A stretch of 64,000 nucleotides of DNA from Adiantum capillus-veneris (Eukaryota; Streptophyta; Polypodiopsida; Polypodiales; Pteridaceae): the NCBI GenBank assembly GCA_014529385.2, contig CM043958.1:90295025-90359024 (forward strand). Reading direction: 5' to 3'. Below the pieces are notes generated by a model. That model worked only from the letters and a program-made list of their open reading frames with translations. It was not told the origin of the DNA and did no database searches. How positions within the stretch are numbered: the stretch's first letter is position 1; each line of letters begins with the position of its first letter. Position numbers and translations under genes: made by a program. Shown piece after piece: positions 33,300 through 45,595 of the stretch.

Positions 33300-36200
33300 G
33301 AGGACTCTGGTGCAGACTCTTTCAAATAGTTTTGTTTAGAGAGATTGAAAGAGAAAGAGAGTGGGAGATGAGTCTAAAAACTCAAATAGAGAGAGTGAGT
33401 ATCTGCTAAAAACTCTCTTGAAGAATCCATACCTGTGTGTGAAAAAGGATTTTTAAAGGCTTGAGTTCAAATGCCCGATTTCAAAAATCCACCCTCATTG
33501 CAAGTGCCTGATATTTACCTCTCCTTGCCAATACAATTGTCTCAATGTGGCATAGCCAACCTCCCAGTCACCCCTTGGAGGGGGTTAACATGTGGGGCGC
33601 TAAGGATCGAGGCATGGGTTACATCATACTGCAAGTGGACAAATGCAATGTTTGATTACCATGAATTTCTACGAGGCATTGATGGACGTACAAGTCCCAA
33701 ACAATAGATAGACTATGGACAAAAATGAAGGTCTAAGTCACGTTAGGAAAATCAATACAAAGGAGTACAATGAGAATCACACACCATGGCTCTAAGGGGT
33801 GTGTTCGTCATAAGGGCATCGCACGTTGGGTTAGTAATCTGGGTCGATTCATGATGGACAAGTCAGCAGACTAGGAATCCCAAGTAGCCTACGAACTTCA
33901 AGCAGTGCTCATACAAACATGTAAAATTTAAGAGAAGAATTTTACACTAAATTTCTATAAAATTTGTACGTTTTCTCACCTTCTACTTTGAATTTTGAAG
34001 ATAAATCTCAAAATATGTAGGTGGAATTATACTAAACCTAAGTTTCTTTTTTTTATCGACGTGGTTGGGTGAAAGAGAACTTTCATGGGCAAAAGTTGTC
34101 CTAAGAAAATTGTGCATAACTTTATCCACCTTGCATACTCTTCTATCAAAGCACTCCTTATAATCCCCCACCATTACCACCTCCCTTGACACCTTTGTCA
34201 CCACCACCACCTTTGGCAACACCACTAACTTTCCCACCCCCTCGATGGTAGGCTACATATGACGGTTCCATCCAAACATTAATGTATACCATTATGTGGA
34301 ATTATCAAAAGAATGACCTCATTGCAATAATATAATTATTTTTAATTTCCTACCGTTTTTCCTAGAGTAACTTAAAAATTCATAGTATGTTCTCGTACAT
34401 CAACCCATAATAACTTGAGGTAGAGTGAGAGAGAGGAGAAGAAGAAGAAGAAGTGAAGAGCTCCCAAACTCTCCTTATTCATGAGATTTGTTTGAGTGGC
34501 AACAACCTTATTTTTTTAGTGTAAGGCTCGTGGTTTAACCCTTAGATTGGGGGTTGAAACTGGGGAATATTTTTACGTCACCCTTTTTATGGAAGCAATG
34601 GAACTATGACATATTGCAGCCATGATATACATGCACCAATGTGTCATATGTGATGCTTAATGTATAATAAACACCCAAATTTTTAACAATCTCTATGAGG
34701 TCCTGCTTGTAAGGAGGTAGGAATATGAGATTTATATCCAACAAATGTTCAATGGTGGTAGCAATGAGGTTCCAATATTTAAGGGCAATGATTTCCAAGG
34801 AGAGGAATATCAACATGCCATCGTAATGGTTCCAAGTGTTCTAGCCCATCAAAATTTATGGTCGTTTTACCATTAAAAATAGGTGCAATCTTGAATTAAT
34901 TTTTTGTTGTTGTTCTTGAAGTCACTTTAGAAATCCTATTTGGTTTTTGTTTTGTATATGTGCCTTGCCCTATCTTGCTCGTTTTAGGGATTGCTCATAA
35001 AATCTCGCTCGAGATTTGAGATTCCTCTCGTTGTCCATGCCAATCAAAAACTCCAAGGCTATGTTAGCAAGGCGGATTTTAGGCTAACACGGACATCCCT
35101 TGACTCTATTGTCAATGAGATAACCAACTCGGCCATATGCTTCAATATAAAGTGAGTACCCAAAACTCCTGGAAGCATACCCTCCTTAATTGATCTTCAC
35201 CTACTGCCATGCAGGTTGTGCCTCGTAGCAGCTAGCTCCATCGTCCAAGCCCTCGTGCACCCACGCTCTTGCTTTCCAAACGGGTCTCTTGGTAAGATTC
35301 TGATGGTTTTTTGAATTTCTTGTAGCTGATATCCCCTACCCTACTAGAGGTAAATTGACTAAATCTGAAGGTTTTCACAATAAATTACACTACATTTCTC
35401 CAAAATTTGTGGGTTTTCTCACCCTCAACTTTAAAATTTAGAGGTAAGTCTCAAAATTTGTAGGTGGCATCACACTTAACCTAGGTTTTCTTTTAGCATT
35501 GACTGTAAATGAAGCATCTTATGCCATGTGTAAAACAAAGCTCTCTCACAAACCTTGCACACTCTCAGAGTACTCTTTCTCTTTCACACAGACCAAGCGC
35601 TCCACAAAACTAATGAAACGAAATTCACAGTTGACATATTTGACTGGATCAATGTAATTTGAATCAAAGTATTTGTGTTGAATATGGATAAGAAACAATT
35701 TGAAAATTGTTTTATATTTTTACATAATTAAGAATTTCATATTTTAAAAATTGGTTTATCTTTCTATATATTTTAGTGTCTTCAACATTTAGGATGAGTA
35801 AAGCATTTTACTGTTTCAAAAGATTCAGAACTCCCATCTTGGGTGAGCTTGTAGTCGAGAATGACTACATAACCATTTATGGACCACAACGTGGCCACAA
35901 GCTTGTCTATATGAAGTTGTTGGGGTAGATATATCAATGTTTGACCTTAAAGGTGCAAAGATGAGCAGTACCCGTGGTATGCAAGACCTTGCCCAGAAAT
36001 TATTAAAGCAATCATTTCTTGCTAGAAAGTTTGTTGATCTCACTCATTCATCGATGACAAGAATGGGTTTAATGGCAAAAATGGGTTTGCAAAGTCTATG
36101 TAAGATGACATGTTTTGGGATCTACAAAATTAAACAGATAGTTGTTTAATATTCATTGATGATGGCTCACATGATATTAAGCATGGGGTTTCCACACCAT

Positions 36201-36960
36201 GTTTTTGGGGTCGTATAAAATACCTCCCATCTAAGTTGAGCCCTAGGGGGGTTGTTGAGGGTTATGTTTGGTTTTGTATTTACTTTGCTACACTATCCTC
36301 TAATGAGTAACTATTCTTGATCTAGTCTTTTTCATTTTATGTGCTCGCTCGGTTTCTTGTTCGCTCGGAAGTACTCGCTCGAGGATTGGGATTCCTCAAA
36401 ATTAGAAAGTATAGTAAAAGAGAAAGCAGCCCCAAATCTTAGCATGCCCAAAAGATAAAAGGTATAGCCAAAAATCATTTCACTCATAATCTCAACTCAC
36501 ATTAAAAGAAATTTAGGTTTCTAAAATGCATGTGATGACCTTGTATGCATTGGCTTGCTCAAGCACCAACATGCATTATAAGTTCCAACTACCATTTTCC
36601 ATAACACGATCATAACCAAGAGTTTATGACGTAGGTCAAAGTCCTCAAGTATACTCAAAATCAAGATTAAATGAAATCCAATTGCCCCAAATGCATACAA
36701 ACTACAATCTATTTATGAAGTCACCAGCAACACAAAATCAATTGTCAAGTATAATATGAGACGCCTCCCAATATTTCACTCGTCAATAGATAACCACGAA
36801 TGTCTAGGTAACTTAGAATCAACAAGGCCACCACGACCATTTACTCAAGTTTATATAGAGTGGGATTAAATTAAATTGATGTAAAACAAAAAAAAAGTAA
36901 AAATTTAATTAACCTAGGAAGAGGCAGAAGCATCTACCACTTCCATGGTATGATGAGAAT
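33300..36960. other. Intergenic stretch with a diverged dispersed repeat pair
   Basis: Segments at about 33930-34050 and 35380-35500 share a similar order of words: TTACACTA, then TTTCTCACC, TAAATCTCAAAAT-like, GTAGGTGG and ACTAAACCTA-like. They are diverged direct copies. A short (GAA)n lies at about 34436-34452. No gene is recognised. Confidence 0.45.
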
Positions 36961-36962
36961 CA

Positions 36963-36967
<5 letters not shown>

Positions 36968-37055
<88 letters not shown>
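36968..37055. repeat. Compound (CT)n(AC)n microsatellite
   Basis: CT dinucleotides run from 36968 to 37016 and continue directly as AC dinucleotides to 37055. Confidence 0.96.
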
Positions 37056-37056
<1 letters not shown>

Positions 37057-37379
37057 GGGTAGGTGTAGGTGCAGACTTAAAACTGGTGAGAAGTATGGAA
37101 AAATACAAAGCATCCTCCTCCTCCCCATGCTAGGTCCTAGCATGCCCAAGCTATTGCAAGTATTCTCAAGTCCCCTAATGATAGCCACCTGGCCTTTAAT
37201 GAGATATGGTATCCATAACATACATGGGCAACATCAAGTCCATAAAGGCCATGTTAATCAACAAGAGAGAAGAAAATCATCACTTAGAGAATCAAAATCA
37301 AGGGACAATAGTAACGATACCCATGAAGTAGTCACCAGTATAGCCAGACTGGTTCTCCGCTTACACCACAAATTTTGAA

Positions 37380-38584
37380 AGGACTTCATCCTTCTTCCTA
37401 AGAGGATATACCCACACTTTCCTTGAGAAGTCATCTATGAGTGTAACAAAGTACAATGAACGCCCTGTGGATATGTTAAGCATATCCCACACACATCACT
37501 ATGCACTAACTCTAATGACTCACTTTTCCAAGTGCTGCCTCTTTTGTGTGGTGACTATGTTTATTTTCCATAAAGACAATGCTCAAAAACTGAAAAGTTT
37601 GAGAAATTAAAGCCAGGAACAGAGCCCAATATTTTCATTCCCTTTTGAGTCATATGTCCTAACTGACGATGCCACAAACACTTGGCTGCTCGGTTACACA
37701 AATTTCATGGTTTTTAAAGTTGGATACATGTAGCATATACAAAGTTTCAAACTTGAACCATGTGCTACCACTAAAGAACCTTTGGTGATCTTCACAAACT
37801 ATCACCAAATGTGCAGTAATATCCTGCATCATCCAATTGTCTTGTATCAATCAAGCTCTTGGTAAGCTTTGGCACATATCTAACATTATTTAGCATGAAT
37901 GAAGAGCAACTAAAACTTTAGTTGCACATCACCAACACCAAGTATGTCACAAAGAAAATCATTGCCAAGACAGAAATAACCTTTATAGATCATATGTACA
38001 AAACCACTCCCTATGAGGAGTCACATGAAAAGATGCACCTGAGTCAAAAACCCAATCCTATAAAGTATAGTCATCGATGGCAACCAAAAATGCAGAATGC
38101 ATGATGGATGTGAGATAAATATCTCCATCAAAATCTTCAACAAAAACATTGTTGATCTCTTCAATCTTCACACTGCTTTCTTTAGTCTTGCCTTCTTCCT
38201 GCTTCTTGTCTTTACCTTTCTCCTATTTCCACTTTCTAGACAATTTTCCTTCATGTGGCCCTTTTTTTGATAATGATAGCACTCTATCTCTTTTTGGCCA
38301 CATAATTTGCTACGAGCCTTTTTTCCTCTCTCATTCTACTTGCTCTTTTCCTTTGATCTGCTATGAACAAAGAGACATTGCTACTTCCACGAGAAGCATC
38401 AAGATTCTTCTTGTTAACCTCTTCAGTAAGAAAATTGCCCTCAATATCATCACATGTCAGACCATCAGCAAGTGATGAGTTACTTATGGTTGTGAAAAAA
38501 GTATCCCAACTTTCTGGCAATGTAACTAGCAAAAACATTGCTTTGACAAAATCATCAAAAGTGACTCTCTGCACAAAAAGATGC
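37380..38584 (-). pseudogene. Ty1/copia fragment: gag, knuckle, GAG-pre-integrase, integrase start
   Basis: Read on the minus strand, 38604 to 38284 contains AMFLLVTLPESWDTFFTTIS and DDIEGNFLTEEVNKK, the copia gag domain. A degenerate knuckle follows near 38270-38230 (CYHYQKKGHMKENC, second Cys to Tyr). Near 37680 the sequence LWHRQLGHMTQKGMK is the GAG-pre-integrase signature. Near 37500, ESLELVHSDVCG is the start of integrase. Stops and frame changes are frequent and RT is missing. The right edge joins directly to the RNase H of element C. Confidence 0.75.
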
Positions 38585-39126
38585 ATGAAATCCAAAATTT
38601 TCAAAGCAAACAGTATTGCATAGAGTTCTCTTTCATAAGAAAAGTAATTTTACTGTGCAAAATTAAGTTTCTTGCTTTCAAATGCAATTGGCCTTCCCTC
38701 TTGCAAAAGGGTTGTGCTAATACCATAATTACTAGCACAAATGGTTTCATAGGGTCTACAAATAGCTAAAATAGGAGTTGTAGCTAATGGGACCTTGAGA
38801 TCATCGAAACTTTGCTGTTGAGCTTCTCCCCACTGAAATGTTTTCTCCTTGGCTTTCAGCATGCAATACGAGCATAGTTTTTGCAAATCATTCATAAAAA
38901 AGTGTAAATTCTAAGAAAACATAAATCTCTTCTAGATTTTTGGGAGAAGGCCATCTACAAATGCCATCCACTTTGGATTTATCCATATGAAGACGGACAT
39001 CCAAAATTACATGCTCAAATAGTGAATCTCATCTTTGGGAAAATCACAATTGGATTCCTTGGTATATAACTTGTTTTGTCATAGTAATTCAAACACCTGC
39101 TTCAGATGCTGTACGTGCTCTTCTTT
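38585..39126 (-). pseudogene. RT thumb and RNase H of element C
   Basis: On the minus strand EEHVQHLKQVFELL is followed by HMDKSKVDGICRWPSPKN and then, in 38895-38650, KTFQWGEAQQQSFDDLKVPL and LLQEGRPIAFESKKLNFAQ. After a stop comes YERELYAILFALKILDF. These are typical Ty3/gypsy segments with several stops. The RNase H stops abruptly where copia gag begins. Confidence 0.8.
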
Positions 39127-39304
39127 AGTGGCGGTATAGGCACCTGTGCCTTGCCCGACCGCCCAGAGTCTGGGCGCCCACTGACTTGTATACCTTATAC
39201 ATAGCATAAGTGTATAGGGGGCTGCTCACTGATTGAGCCTCCCCACCCATATCTCTGTGTCGTGTGCTCTTCTCCTTCCTCTTCTCTCCTGCACAGTTCC
39301 TTCA
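39127..39304 (+). repeat. 5' LTR of element E
   Basis: It matches the 3' LTR over 178 bp and ends GCACAGTTCCTTCA, three bases before the primer site. Its first bases (AGTGGCGGTATAGG) differ from the TGTTGGGGTATAGG of the 3' LTR, so the TG terminus is lost. Confidence 0.88.
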
Positions 39305-39306
39305 AT

Positions 39307-39318
39307 TGGTATCAGAGC
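39307..39318 (+). promoter_or_regulatory. Primer-binding site of element E
   Basis: TGGTATCAGAGC, initiator-Met tRNA type, two bases after the LTR. Confidence 0.92.
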
Positions 39319-40782
39319 GAGGTGCAGTGTGTTTTTTGCGTAATCGCGCGCGCGCACTTTTCAGGCAGATTCTGGATCCGGAGCTTGGAAATTCTCACTC
39401 GGCATTCCGGGAGAATTTCCAGCAAGTGACCTGCGGTTTTACCCCCCTTTCGAAGTGGTTTATGCCCTCAGAATTTCGTTCTGAGCACTACATCAGAAGA
39501 TAGGTTTCAGCCGCCGCCGCAAAGAAATCCGTCTTATGTAGATTGGCAAGCAGGAGGTGGATTGGTTTGATTTGCTCGATTGTGAGCATTTGCAGGTGTT
39601 ACAAGATCGGGTTTGACTCCCAGGTACAGTTTGAGTCTAGTACTCCCACAGGTGTTGCCAGTTGCAGTTGAGTGGTTCTTCTGCAAATCAGCCCCAAAAC
39701 AGCTCTATGTATGCTTATGTGGTGAGCAGTAGATCTTGTGAGCAAGTGCAGAGGTTGGTTCTTCTGCAAATCAGCCCCAAAACAGCACTATGTATGCTTA
39801 TGTGGTGAGCAGTAGATCTTGTGAGCAAGTGCAGAGGTTGGTTGTGGATGATATGTATGGTCACCTGTGGTACTCTTTGTGAGCATTTGTTGGACACAGG
39901 TTTGCAGAGCTTATGCATGTATGTTGAGTGTAGTTTGATGCGCATTGATTGCTCATTGTATTGAGCTTGCAAGACAATGGTTATTTTGTGTTGATAGCCA
40001 TTGTGCGTCGAAACTCCGGTGAAATTTTCCCAGGAGTTTTATGCGCATAAGTTGATGCGATCCAGGTTGTGATTGCGATTGCACTCAGTGATTACGTTCG
40101 GTGTTCTCTGTAGGTGGGATCTTAGTGCATGTATGCATCGATACCGCACAGTGTGGGCTTGGTGATTAGCTCACGGTTTGACAGGCGTACAATTATCTTG
40201 GCACACTCACAAGAGTGAATATTGTGATGTATGCTTGTGTGGCTACGAACTAGGTAGCCGGATTCGAGCACTAATGGCTTGAGGTTTTTCAGCAGGTTTC
40301 AGCTACAGGTTTACAATTTTACAGGCAGGTTTGAGGGCTTATTTGGGCGCTGAATTTTCAGCCATTGTTTCCTCTTTGCAGGTGTCCATGTATGGCTCAA
40401 TTGTAGGCTGATCTGGGACACGTTTGTGACTTTTTTATGCAACTGTTTAAGAGCTGAATTTTGGGGCTGTTTTGGGGCTGATTTGCAGCCATATTTTACA
40501 GCCATACAGGAGCTCGGTTTACTCTACAGGAGCCTCGTACACTTGGCATTTGGGATTTGCATCATTGCCATTTGTGGAGCACAGTGTGGTTACACTACTG
40601 CGAGAGATTTTATGCATGGATTCGCATGAGCATTGTAGGTGATGGTGAGCTCCTTTTTTTTTAGAGCATTTTCTCATTGCAGGTTGCTTCTTTTGGATTA
40701 GTTGAGTGAATTTCATTGCTACCGTACCTAGAGTAGAGTTACAACTCTTGGTTATTTTTGACATTCACTTATAGTAGTCAAT
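39319..40782 (+). other. Long leader of element E with a 94-bp direct duplication
   Basis: There is no coding ORF with similarity. A segment beginning GTTCTTCTGCAAATCAGCCC is repeated in tandem at about 39673 and 39757 with near identity. The leader is unusually long for such a short element. Confidence 0.6.
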
Positions 40783-42176
40783 ATGTGTGAGACTTTCGAG
40801 TCTAGGACAATGACTCATGAGAGACAACGTTCTCGTTCGTGTCGACACTTGAGATGTTGGCATTGTGGTCACACAGGGCACATTAGACGGTGATGCTTTC
40901 GTCGTACGAGATAGCACAGGAGACAGGCTAGTCTCAAGGATGCAGTAGATGCTATAGAATCCGTTGACTTGACAGTTTTGCAGGATCAGATACAGTGTCT
41001 GAGTACCCTAGTGACAGTGAGGTCAGATTTGCCTCCTGTATTACTCCTGATTTTTTGACGTCTGAGGATAGTGCACTTATTTTGCAATGGGTGCTAGACA
41101 AGGACGCTACTTTTCATGTCACTCCGTATCGTGACTGGTTTAGTAGCTATTCTAGCAGAGTGCATGGTAGTGTGTGATTGGCAGATGGGTCACTGCATGA
41201 GACTGCTAGTTCAGGATATGTGAGACTATCATTACCGAGCGGTGCACCGTACGTGCTCAGAGATGTGCGTCATGTGCCAGATTTGACAATGAGTTTGATC
41301 TCCATTGGTCAGCTCAGGGATAGTGGATCTCAGGTATCACTGCTTGAGCGATCTTTTGCGTTGCATTTGGGTTCGCTAGTGATTGCGAGAGGTGCTAGAG
41401 TTGGCACATGGTACCCATTGCACGGAGTACTCGTGAGAGATGGTCGAGTATCAATCTTGTTACAACCATGCAGAGAGCGAGAGACCCGGACAGTCTCTTT
41501 TGCTCATGGGTTGCAGGGTGCTTTGCATGGAGTGCAGAGTAGTGAGCTCATTGTGCACACAGTTGGGGCACGATTTGAGCAGTTACACAGAGAGGTGACA
41601 GAGTCAGACATGCATGCTTTGCTAGTGACTGAGTAAAGCAGAGAGTCAATTGTGCGAGATACTTCTATGCAGGATAGACAGGTAGAGTGGTCTTGCTCTA
41701 GTGAGTCACGACAGGAGGAAGTTGTGCAAGAGTCTATGCATAAGGAGTTAGAGCATGAGAGCTCTAGTGAGTCACAGCAGAGTGAGTGCTCATGTTTGCA
41801 GTGGATGATTGCAGAGGAGGCTAAGACGTCAGCGATTATGCAATCATTCCTTTCTATGCTTGACAGTGAGCATGGGGATATAGTTGTGCAGGATATGTCT
41901 TCCAGCAGACACCTAGAGCAGCTGTTTTTCTCTGAGGTTGCACGACAGGTTGATGCATCTTTTGCAGAAAATCAGGAGATGAATGTGGCTGACACGCCTT
42001 GTCAGTTAGAGATGCCTATTTCCAGGGATATATATGTTGATGCATGCTCCATAGAGCTAGAAGGGCCCGCTAGCATTGCATCCGCATTCGGTGGTCTCAT
42101 GTATGAGATTCTGATCTTGAGATCGGATATCGCAGCTACAGTGGGAGCATTTGCAGTTGGGGTTTTCAGTCGTTGA
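40783..42176 (+). pseudogene. ORF of element E: zinc knuckle, DKD protease-like domain, RT-end remnant
   Basis: The ATG at 40783 is supported by element E2, whose ORF also begins MCE. A CX2CX4HX4C knuckle (CWHCGHTGHIRR, stop, C) lies at 40855-40896. After a frame change near 40990, one frame runs to 42176 with only two stops (41175, 41634). WVLDKDATFHVTPYRDWF and LISIGQLRDSGSQVSL mark a copia protease domain, but the catalytic D-S-G is D-K-D (41097-41105). A Glu/Ser-rich part follows, then FGGLMYEILILRSDIA, which resembles the end of copia RT. Integrase and the RT core are absent. Confidence 0.7.
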
Positions 42177-42416
42177 ATCGTTTGTTGGCTGATGATGGCA
42201 TAGTGCACAAGGGAGATATGCAGGTATTGCATACATACTTGCAGTACGTGTGCGGTACGTCTGGTGGTGTATGGACTTACACGGGAGCAGGATAGCCGGA
42301 TACACATGATCACAGCCAGCCAGTGGTCATCGATTGAGAGCGATTTTCTCTCGCTTTTTGTAATCGTTAGACTAGGTTCCCTTGCTTAAAGGTATAGTCG
42401 CCTTTAAGTGGGAGGT

Positions 42417-42594
42417 TGTTGGGGTATAGGCACCTGTGCCTTTCCCGGCCGCCCAGAGTCTGGGCGCCCACTAACTTGTATACCTTATACATAGCATAAG
42501 TGTATAGGGGACTGCTCACTGATTGAGTCTCCCCACCCATATCTGTGTGTCGTGTGCTCTTCTCCTTCCTCTTCTCTCCTGCACAGTTCCTTCA
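42417..42594 (+). repeat. 3' LTR of element E
   Basis: It starts TGTTGGGGTATAGGCACC directly after a purine tract and ends CAGTTCCTTCA. The pair differs by only a few substitutions, apart from the first bases of the 5' copy. Confidence 0.9.
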
Positions 42595-43674
42595 CTATGC
42601 ATTAGGATGTTGTCAAGGGAAATAATAACAAACTTACTTAGATATGGTTTCAAGACATTGTCCATAAGAGTCATGAAAGTAGATGGCGCATTGATCAACC
42701 CTAAGGGAATTACCAAAAAGTCACATTGTCCAAACCTTATTTGAAAAGCAGTTTTGGGTATATCCGCAAAGCCTAATGTGTACTTGATGATACCCTGATC
42801 GCAAATCTATTTTTGCAAAGATACGAGCATTGGTGAGTTTATCAAAAACGTCATCCGCACAAGGCAACAGATACTTGCTCTTAACAGTATCCGTGTTTAG
42901 GCCACAATAATCTATGCACATACACATACTACCGTCCGTTTTCTTCACCAACAAAATGGGAGAGGTCCATGGTCAAGAACTGGGTTGAGTGAACCCTCTA
43001 CTGAGGTAGTCAATAGGCTAATATTCCACCTTAATATCCTCAGAATGACTTATTCTTTAGGGTGGTTTACTAACGAGCTTACTACCTACAACTACCTCTA
43101 TGCCGTGTTTCACGAAATGTGTCGTCGATAACCTAGTGGTAAATTGCATGGAAACACATCCTTGTATCCCATTAATAGTTCTTTCAATTTACTAGTAAAA
43201 TTTTCTCGTTTGAGTGATAGAGAAGTAGCCAAAGGTGGAAGAGAAGAGAGAGAAAAATGCGGAAGTGAGGAATTGTAATTTAGTAAACCATTATCAACAT
43301 TTGACAAAAAATGACATAGCAAGTAACACAAAAAGAGTTCTTCTATTTCATATGGAGAAGAGAGCTTCATAAGGTTGGCTGTACAAATAAGTGGTGTCGA
43401 AGGAACATCCTTTTCTCCCAAAAAAATTACGTGCACACCATTAAATTCAAACATCAAACTATTATGCTCATAGCTACATTTTGATGAGGACCCTAACATG
43501 TATAACCACTCCCAACTTAGTACCATATTTTTTCACCCGATCCATATTCATGACTTGGAAATTCAAGGACGTATGATACTCTTGAATCTCCAGTGATATA
43601 TCCTTTACTTGTGTATCCCACACCTCGACATCATGGCCGTTACCTTGTAGCGGTGAAAACTAAGGGTCTAGGAA
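42595..43674 (-). pseudogene. Protease end and RT core of element C
   Basis: On the minus strand the order is EYHTSLNFQVMNMDRVKKYG, then LKELLMGYKDVFPCNLPLGY, LVKKTDGSMCMCIDYCGLNT, IFAKIDLRSGYHQVHI, and IPLGLINAPSTFMTLMDNVL. The catalytic box normally YIDD reads SLDN (42609-42620). Frame changes occur near 42720 and 43110. The RT thumb continues on the far side of element E. This is an inactive Ty3/gypsy RT. Confidence 0.85.
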
Positions 43675-43679
43675 AAATA

Positions 43680-43904
43680 TGCTACCATATACATGTGGTA
43701 GTGATGTGTGTGAACACACTTAGGACCGCCATGGCATTTTTCCCTTGTTAGGAGGGTTTTTCCCCCGTGCATTGTATATATGCCTATTACTCTAGGGCTA
43801 TCTTATCTTTCTATTGCACACTAAGTAATATACTCTTTGTTGTGTGCCTTTAGCTTCCTTCATCTTCTCCAAGTTGTGTGTGTTTTCCTGCAACCCTAAT
43901 TCCA
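43680..43904 (+). repeat. 5' LTR of element F
   Basis: 225 bp, TGCTACC to AATTCCA, followed by the primer-like site. Confidence 0.85.
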
Positions 43905-44231
43905 ATAATTGGTACCAAAGAAGGTTGCATCCTCTCGAGATTAGTCGCCAGTAGCTCCAGCACACACCTGCTCATTTTCTCCGATTTTGGTGAGCTTTGG
44001 CGAGCATTTGTAGGTCGACATATTTTTTATTTGGGCTCATTTTGACCTTCATTTCCACTACAAGCAGTACTACACATGCTATTTCGTCATTCTCTGCAAA
44101 AATTATATGAGTGTCATTTTTTTCATAATAGCTCCCTTACAATCTTCACCTGTTTGTGCTATATAGCACGTGTTGTTCTCGCTTTTTTCTCCTCTTTTTT
44201 AGCAGTTTTCACATCAGGTGCAACATTTACC

Positions 44232-45330
44232 ATGGCTAACAACAACACAAATGTGTTCAAGATGTTTGTTGTGCTCAGAACAGATTGAATGGGGACAATT
44301 ACCTTATGAGGGCTTACATGATGCAACATGTTCTTGTGTCAAAGGCCGTTTGGAACATTGTGCAGGGCATTGATGTATGTCCTGGTTCTGAGGATACATG
44401 CAAGGTTGAGGATGTTGTAGGTCTTGTTGGAAGGATTGCTACTGTTAGATTTGTTTTTCCTACAGCTGGGCAAGCTCTTCCGGATGTAAAAGATGTGCAA
44501 GCTCATGCATTGATTGTGTTATGTGTGAAGCGCACTATTACTCCCCACATTCGTTTAGCAAATTTGCAAAACAAGCTTGGGATATTTTTTCTAGTCTTTA
44601 TGCAAATTGCAATGAGGCAAAAATTGCATTGCTACATAAAGAGCTGGAGTCAAAGATTGTGCATGAGAAACGTTTCCATTATTGTAAAGCTAATGATCAC
44701 TTGATCAGGCAGTGTCCTAAGTTGAAGGCCAAAGAGGCTAGTTCCGTTGCAAATGCTGGCTCCACTACAAATGCACCTATTATTGAGTCTTCTGTGAAAG
44801 AAGACAGTGATCCTGATGTTGATGCAGAATGGGCTTTTAGTTCAAAGTGCACTTATGATCCTAATGTCCATGATGCATGTTTGTCAATTGTTGCAGATGC
44901 TCAAGTGCGCTACTTTGATAGTGGTGATACAAAGCACATTACCTCTCATCGTGACTTGTTTACCTCTCTTGAGGATGTCCCTCATGGGAATTCAACCACT
45001 TGTGCCAAAATGCCTTTTATCCAATCAAGGGAGTTGGAAAGTTTGTGCTTACTGGTGCAAATGGTAGTTCTTTCACACTTGTTGATGTATTGTATGTACC
45101 TAGATCAAGAAGAATCTTTTGTTTGTATCTGCACTTGCTAGACTTGGTTTTGTAGTCAAATTTGTGGATAATAGATGTATAATACATGATCTTAGTTTCG
45201 ATGATGAAATGGTTGTATCTGGCATTTTATGCCGTGGGTTGTATAATATGACAAGTGTGGAAAAAATATTGGTATTAGAGCATCATGAAGACTCAATTTC
45301 AAACTTGTTTCCGTGGGAGTGGCAATAGGT
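44232..45330 (+). pseudogene. Gag, protease and GAG-pre-integrase of element F
   Basis: The ATG at 44232 starts MANNNTNVFKMFVVLR. After a stop, another frame gives LNGDNYLMRAYMMQHVLVSK, the copia gag start. The ORF at 44521-45141 has a knuckle missing its first Cys (FHYCKANDHLIRQC) and the protease site VRYFDSGDTKHITSHRDLF, with D-S-G intact. The piece at 45119-45328 (SALARLGFVVKFVDNRCIIH; LEHHEDSISNLFPW) is the protease end and GAG-pre-integrase start. Frame changes break the reading. The product would be particle protein and protease. Confidence 0.82.
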
Positions 45331-45595
45331 TTGCAATCCTCAAGTCCAAACTTACATAGCAATGTCTCTATGTAACTTTTCTGACACGAGGAAATACCAC
45401 CATCACACTGTTTAAACTATATATCCAAGTAAGGATGTAACATTCCCACATCTTTCATCTTGAAAGTAGCATTCAAATCATCCTCAAACTCATCAATATG
45501 TCTCTCATTTGGTCCAGTGATCAGGAAATCATCTACATATAGAACCACAATGAGAAGTACATCACCCTCATGCTTTACATACAATGTGCTTTTGA
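45331..45595 (-). pseudogene. Inverted RT segment inside element F
   Basis: This segment is coding-like only on the minus strand. It reads KHEGDVLLIVVLYVDDFLIT, GPNERHIDEFEDDLNATFKM and SSCQKSYIETLLCKFGLED, the copia RT palm with the catalytic YVDD at 45528-45539. The regions on both sides are plus-strand copia. The correct RT order would require this piece to be flipped, so it was inverted within the element, and integrase and the first part of RT are gone. Confidence 0.85.

Larger units (their letters stand above)
39127..42594 (+). mobile_element. Element E: short LTR element derived from Ty1/copia, lacking integrase and most of RT
   Basis: Two 178-bp LTRs (39127-39304 and 42417-42594) enclose a primer site (TGGTATCAGAGC, 39307-39318), a leader of about 1.5 kb, one decayed ORF and a purine tract (AAGTGGGAGG) next to the 3' LTR. 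The LTRs are very similar by eye. No 5-bp target duplication is found, although the RT of element C reads across the site. The ORF has a zinc knuckle, a protease-like domain and a small RT-end remnant only. It is probably a non-autonomous derivative. Confidence 0.85.
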
